Shown piece after piece: positions 7,452-9,270 of a DNA stretch of 9,270 nucleotides. Every line of letters starts with the position of its first letter. Position 1 is the stretch's first letter. Made by a program: the position numbers and the translations under genes. The notes beneath the pieces were generated by a model. The model made no database searches and was not told the DNA's origin. It saw nothing but the letters and a program-made list of their open reading frames with translations. Origin of the DNA: JAXIHJ01 sp034189755 (GTDB lineage Bacteria > Planctomycetota > Phycisphaerae > SM23-33); the NCBI GenBank assembly GCA_034189755.1, contig JAXIHJ010000081.1, forward strand, positions 1 through 9,270. Direction: 5' to 3'.

Positions 7452-7570
7452 CAGTTTACTCCTTCGTCAGCACGGCGATACCGCGGGCCAATGCCGGGGC
7501 AGAGCCGTTTTTCACCATAGCTCCATATATAAAACTAATTTCTGATATTGAAGATACAGCAAAAAATGCG

Positions 7571-7587
7571 TTTTAACAGAGTTAAAA
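7571..7587. promoter_or_regulatory. Perfect AT-rich dyad, candidate operator
   Basis: TTTTAAC (7571-7577) and GTTAAAA (7581-7587) form a perfect inverted repeat with a 3-base AGA centre. It sits about 120 bases upstream of the sulfatase start in the AT-rich part of the divergent region. The size and symmetry fit a dimeric repressor or activator site. No regulator gene is in this window, so the role is inferred only from form and position. Confidence 0.35.
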
Positions 7588-7689
7588 ACCAAGTTCCCCC
7601 GTTTTTCTCAGACCGTATGCCCGTCATCCCGGACTTCCCGGAGACGCCGGCTGCGCCCTGCGCGAAGCATCAATGTCTGCATCGCAACC

Positions 7690-7705
7690 CACTTCAATGG
7701 AAGTG
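7690..7705. repeat. Small inverted repeat upstream of the maturase promoter
   Basis: CACTTC (7690-7695) and GAAGTG (7700-7705) are complementary around AATG. It lies just upstream of the candidate -35/-10 of the maturase gene and could be an operator half-site pair. A 6-bp dyad can arise by chance, so support is weak. Confidence 0.2.
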
Positions 7706-7711
7706 ATGTTA

Positions 7712-7741
7712 TTAGCCCGGAAAACGCAAATTTGCTATATT
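7712..7741 (+). promoter_or_regulatory. Candidate promoter of the sulfatase maturase gene
   Basis: TGCTATATT (7733-7741) is an extended -10 element (TGN plus TATATT). TTAGCC (7712-7717) is a weak -35 match 18 bases upstream. The element ends 28 bases before the ATG at 7770, leaving room for a short leader with AAGGG (7762-7766), which is unusually close to the start (3 bases). Confidence 0.45.
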
Positions 7742-7769
7742 GGCGGGTGCTCTGTGCGAGTAAGGGAAA

Positions 7770-9038
7770 ATGCCCGAAATCGTTCGTCCATTCAATATCA
7801 TGGCCAAGCCCGTCTGCGGGATGTGCAATCTCGATTGCGATTACTGCTATTACACATCCAAGCCTGAGGACCTGTATCACGGCGTGGGCAAGTTCCTGAT
7901 GGATGACGACGTGCTGGACAGTTACATACGGCAATACCTCGAAGCGATGCCGGTGCGATGCCAGTTCGGCTGGCAGGGAGGCGAGCCGACACTGGCGGGG
8001 CTGGATTTTTTCCGCAAGGCCGTCGATTTTCAGGACAGGCACAAAAAGCAATCGCAAACCGTTACTAACGCCTTGCAGACCAACGGCACGCTGCTGACCG
8101 ATGAGTGGTGCGAATTCCTGGCTGAGAAGAAATTCCTCGTAGGCGTCAGCATCGACGGCCCGCCGCAATGGCATGATAAATTTCGCCGCGATCGCGCCGG
8201 CGGCCCGACTTTTCACCGCGCCTGGGCAGGGCTGGAATTGATGCGCAAACACGGCGTGGAGTTTAATGTCCTGGTTACTCTCAACAGCGCCAACGCTCCA
8301 CACGGCGGTGACGTATACAGATACTTCGTCAACCGCGGGGTTCGCTATTTGCAGTTTATTCCGATTCTTGAGCGCCTTGCCGACGGCGGGCCGGCGCCAT
8401 TTGCCTGTAGTGGGCGACAATTCGGAAGATTCATGCTGGACGTGTTCGACTTATGGGGCGACCGCGACGTGGGCAAAGTTTCCGAACGATTTATCGATAG
8501 TGTGATGCACACGATTATCTACGGAAACGCCTCTCTATGCTGCTACAGCCCGCGATGCGCCGACGCACATGTGCTTGAATTCAACGGTGACCTTTATGCC
8601 TGCGACCACTTCGTGTTCAAGGAGTGGCGCATCGGCAATATTATGAAAAAGCCGCTGGCCGACCTGGTGAGAGACCCGAAACTTGAGGAATTCGCCAGGC
8701 TGAAGACCGACCTGCCGACAGCCTGTCAGCATTGCGAATTTCTGCGTTATTGCCACGGTGGCTGTCCGAAGCATCACGTACCGATCGGCATTGATCCGGC
8801 TCGCGTAAATCATTTCTGCGAAGGCTACAAGATGTTCTTCAGTAACGCGCTTGGGGAATTGAAACGAATCGCCGAGTACATAAAACAGGGCAGGCAGCCA
8901 CAACCTAAGGAATCGCAGCCTCCTGCCCCAAACACACCCGCGACTCCGTCCGCCAAGGTGAAACCGCCCGGCAGGAACGACCCCTGCCCGTGTGGTTCGG
9001 GGCGAAAATTCAAGCGCTGTTGCGGGCGGAGAGCTTGA
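7770..9038 (+). CDS. Anaerobic sulfatase-maturating enzyme (radical SAM, SPASM) with C-terminal SEC-C motif
   Basis: This cytoplasmic radical-SAM enzyme (anSME; AtsB/ChuR type) oxidises the sulfatase active-site Cys or Ser to formylglycine without oxygen. The 422-residue protein opens with RPFNIMAKPV and the radical-SAM cluster motif C19-x3-C23-x2-C26 (CNLDCDYC). GWQGGEPTL (67-75) contacts SAM, and SIDGP is at 127-131. The SPASM region has Cys257, 263, 278, 319, 322, 328, 332 and 350. From memory this matches the spacing of the two auxiliary 4Fe-4S clusters of the Clostridium perfringens enzyme with a constant offset of two, and Asp279 falls on its catalytic Asp277. After a Pro/Gln-rich linker (about 374-400) comes a SEC-C zinc motif, NDPCPCGSGRKFKRCC (403-418), with Cys406, 408, 417 and 418. 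Typical anSMEs are about 370-410 residues and end before such a tail. The start at 7770 keeps the conserved RPF-MAKP lead-in. The divergent sulfatase is the evident substrate. Confidence 0.93.
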   Translation: MPEIVRPFNIMAKPVCGMCNLDCDYCYYTSKPEDLYHGVGKFLMDDDVLDSYIRQYLEAMPVRCQFGWQGGEPTLAGLDFFRKAVDFQDRHKKQSQTVTNALQTNGTLLTDEWCEFLAEKKFLVGVSIDGPPQWHDKFRRDRAGGPTFHRAWAGLELMRKHGVEFNVLVTLNSANAPHGGDVYRYFVNRGVRYLQFIPILERLADGGPAPFACSGRQFGRFMLDVFDLWGDRDVGKVSERFIDSVMHTIIYGNASLCCYSPRCADAHVLEFNGDLYACDHFVFKEWRIGNIMKKPLADLVRDPKLEEFARLKTDLPTACQHCEFLRYCHGGCPKHHVPIGIDPARVNHFCEGYKMFFSNALGELKRIAEYIKQGRQPQPKESQPPAPNTPATPSAKVKPPGRNDPCPCGSGRKFKRCCGRRA

Positions 9039-9064
9039 TGCCGGCTGCGCTACGTCCTTCGGAA

Positions 9065-9138
9065 TACGCCCGAGAGGACTCGAACCTCTGACCTGCGGTT
9101 TAGGAAACCGCCGCTCTGTCCTGCTGAGCTACGGGCGT
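9065..9138 (-). tRNA. tRNA-Arg (anticodon CCU)
   Basis: The minus strand folds into a full cloverleaf of 74 nt. The acceptor stem pairs ACGCCCG with CGGGCGT. The D-arm is GCTC...GAGC. The anticodon stem GCGGT/ACCGC bounds the loop TTCCTAA with anticodon CCT (9104-9102). The T-arm is AGAGG TTCGAGT CCTCT and the discriminator is A at 9065. It reads the AGG arginine codon. The terminal CCA is not encoded (TTC follows), as for the tmRNA in this window. It converges on the maturase gene, with its 3' end 26 bases beyond that gene's stop. Confidence 0.95.
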
Positions 9139-9209
9139 GTGCAGCCGTTCTCCGACAACAACCCGTTCTGTGCGATGGAACGCCTCTGGCGGGTGGCCGG
9201 GCCGGTTTT

Positions 9210-9269
9210 TCACAAGAACCGGGTATCAATGTCGGCGCCTTCTTGCAGGCTCTCGTCGCGGTCCGGCGG
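9210..9269 (-). CDS. Possible 3' end of a protein gene running off the right edge (partial)
   Basis: On the minus strand one frame reads PPDRDESLQEGADIDTRFL and then TGA (9212-9210). Its codons are rich in G or C at the third position, like the confirmed genes here, and the frame is open to the window edge. With only 19 codons no family can be recognised. The stop is about 70 bases upstream of the tRNA on the same strand. It may be chance, since a short open frame in GC-rich DNA is not strong evidence. Confidence 0.3.
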   Translation of the reverse strand, partial: PPDRDESLQEGADIDTRFL

Positions 9270-9270
9270 C

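Larger units (their letters stand above)
7452..7769. other. Divergent intergenic control region (sulfatase / maturase)
   Basis: This 318-base gap separates two divergently transcribed genes. It contains no coding frame that I would trust. About 7505-7600 is strikingly AT-rich compared with the surroundings and holds a perfect 7-bp dyad. The minus-strand reading there has candidate TTCAAT - 17 bases - TATATG elements for the sulfatase, which are only partial matches. Toward the maturase there is a second smaller dyad (7690-7705) and an extended -10 box. The layout suggests shared regulation of both genes. Confidence 0.6.

Noticed and set aside
7608..8420. Minus-strand open frame of 270 codons opposite the maturase
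   Set aside because: It overlaps the certain radical-SAM gene and shows no motif or credible start signal.

Overview
This is a GC-rich bacterial chromosomal segment made almost entirely of recognisable single-copy core genes plus a small sulfatase-maturation locus. The pairing of a Cys-type sulfatase with an oxygen-independent radical-SAM maturase, a very long SLC6-type sodium symporter, and generally short intergenic gaps suggest a Planctomycetota-like (PVC group) bacterium from an anoxic or microoxic habitat. That assignment is an inference from gene content; there is no rRNA here to confirm it. I saw no CRISPR array, insertion sequence, integrase or prophage gene.

Layout. Left edge (1-650): a complete one-piece tmRNA gene (ssrA, minus strand, 117-468) with a readable tag ANHNLAMAA, an obvious PK1 pseudoknot, a perfect TATAAT upstream and a hairpin downstream. 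Then comes a lone plus-strand gene (650-2836) for a 728-residue neurotransmitter:sodium symporter family transporter with about four extra membrane segments. It converges, 11 bases apart, on a minus-strand run fmt - rsmB - smpB (5728 down to 2848), whose genes are 9-10 bases apart. Further right, a minus-strand sulfatase without a signal peptide (7451-5973) is divergent from a plus-strand anaerobic sulfatase maturase (7770-9038) that carries a C-terminal SEC-C zinc motif. They share a 318-base AT-rich control region with a perfect dyad. The right edge holds a minus-strand tRNA-Arg(CCU) and probably the last 19 codons of another gene.

How the parts work together. Two themes stand out. The first is translation initiation and quality control: Fmt formylates initiator Met-tRNA, RsmB methylates 16S rRNA, and SmpB with tmRNA rescues stalled ribosomes. 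SmpB and its RNA partner lie about 2.4 kb apart on the same strand, separated by the inverted transporter gene. The second is sulfate-ester metabolism: the maturase would convert Cys49 of the neighbouring sulfatase to formylglycine without oxygen. The observations most worth following are the SEC-C tail on the maturase, the atypical gate and ion-site residues plus long C-terminal extension of the transporter, and the unusual -AMAA end of the tmRNA tag.
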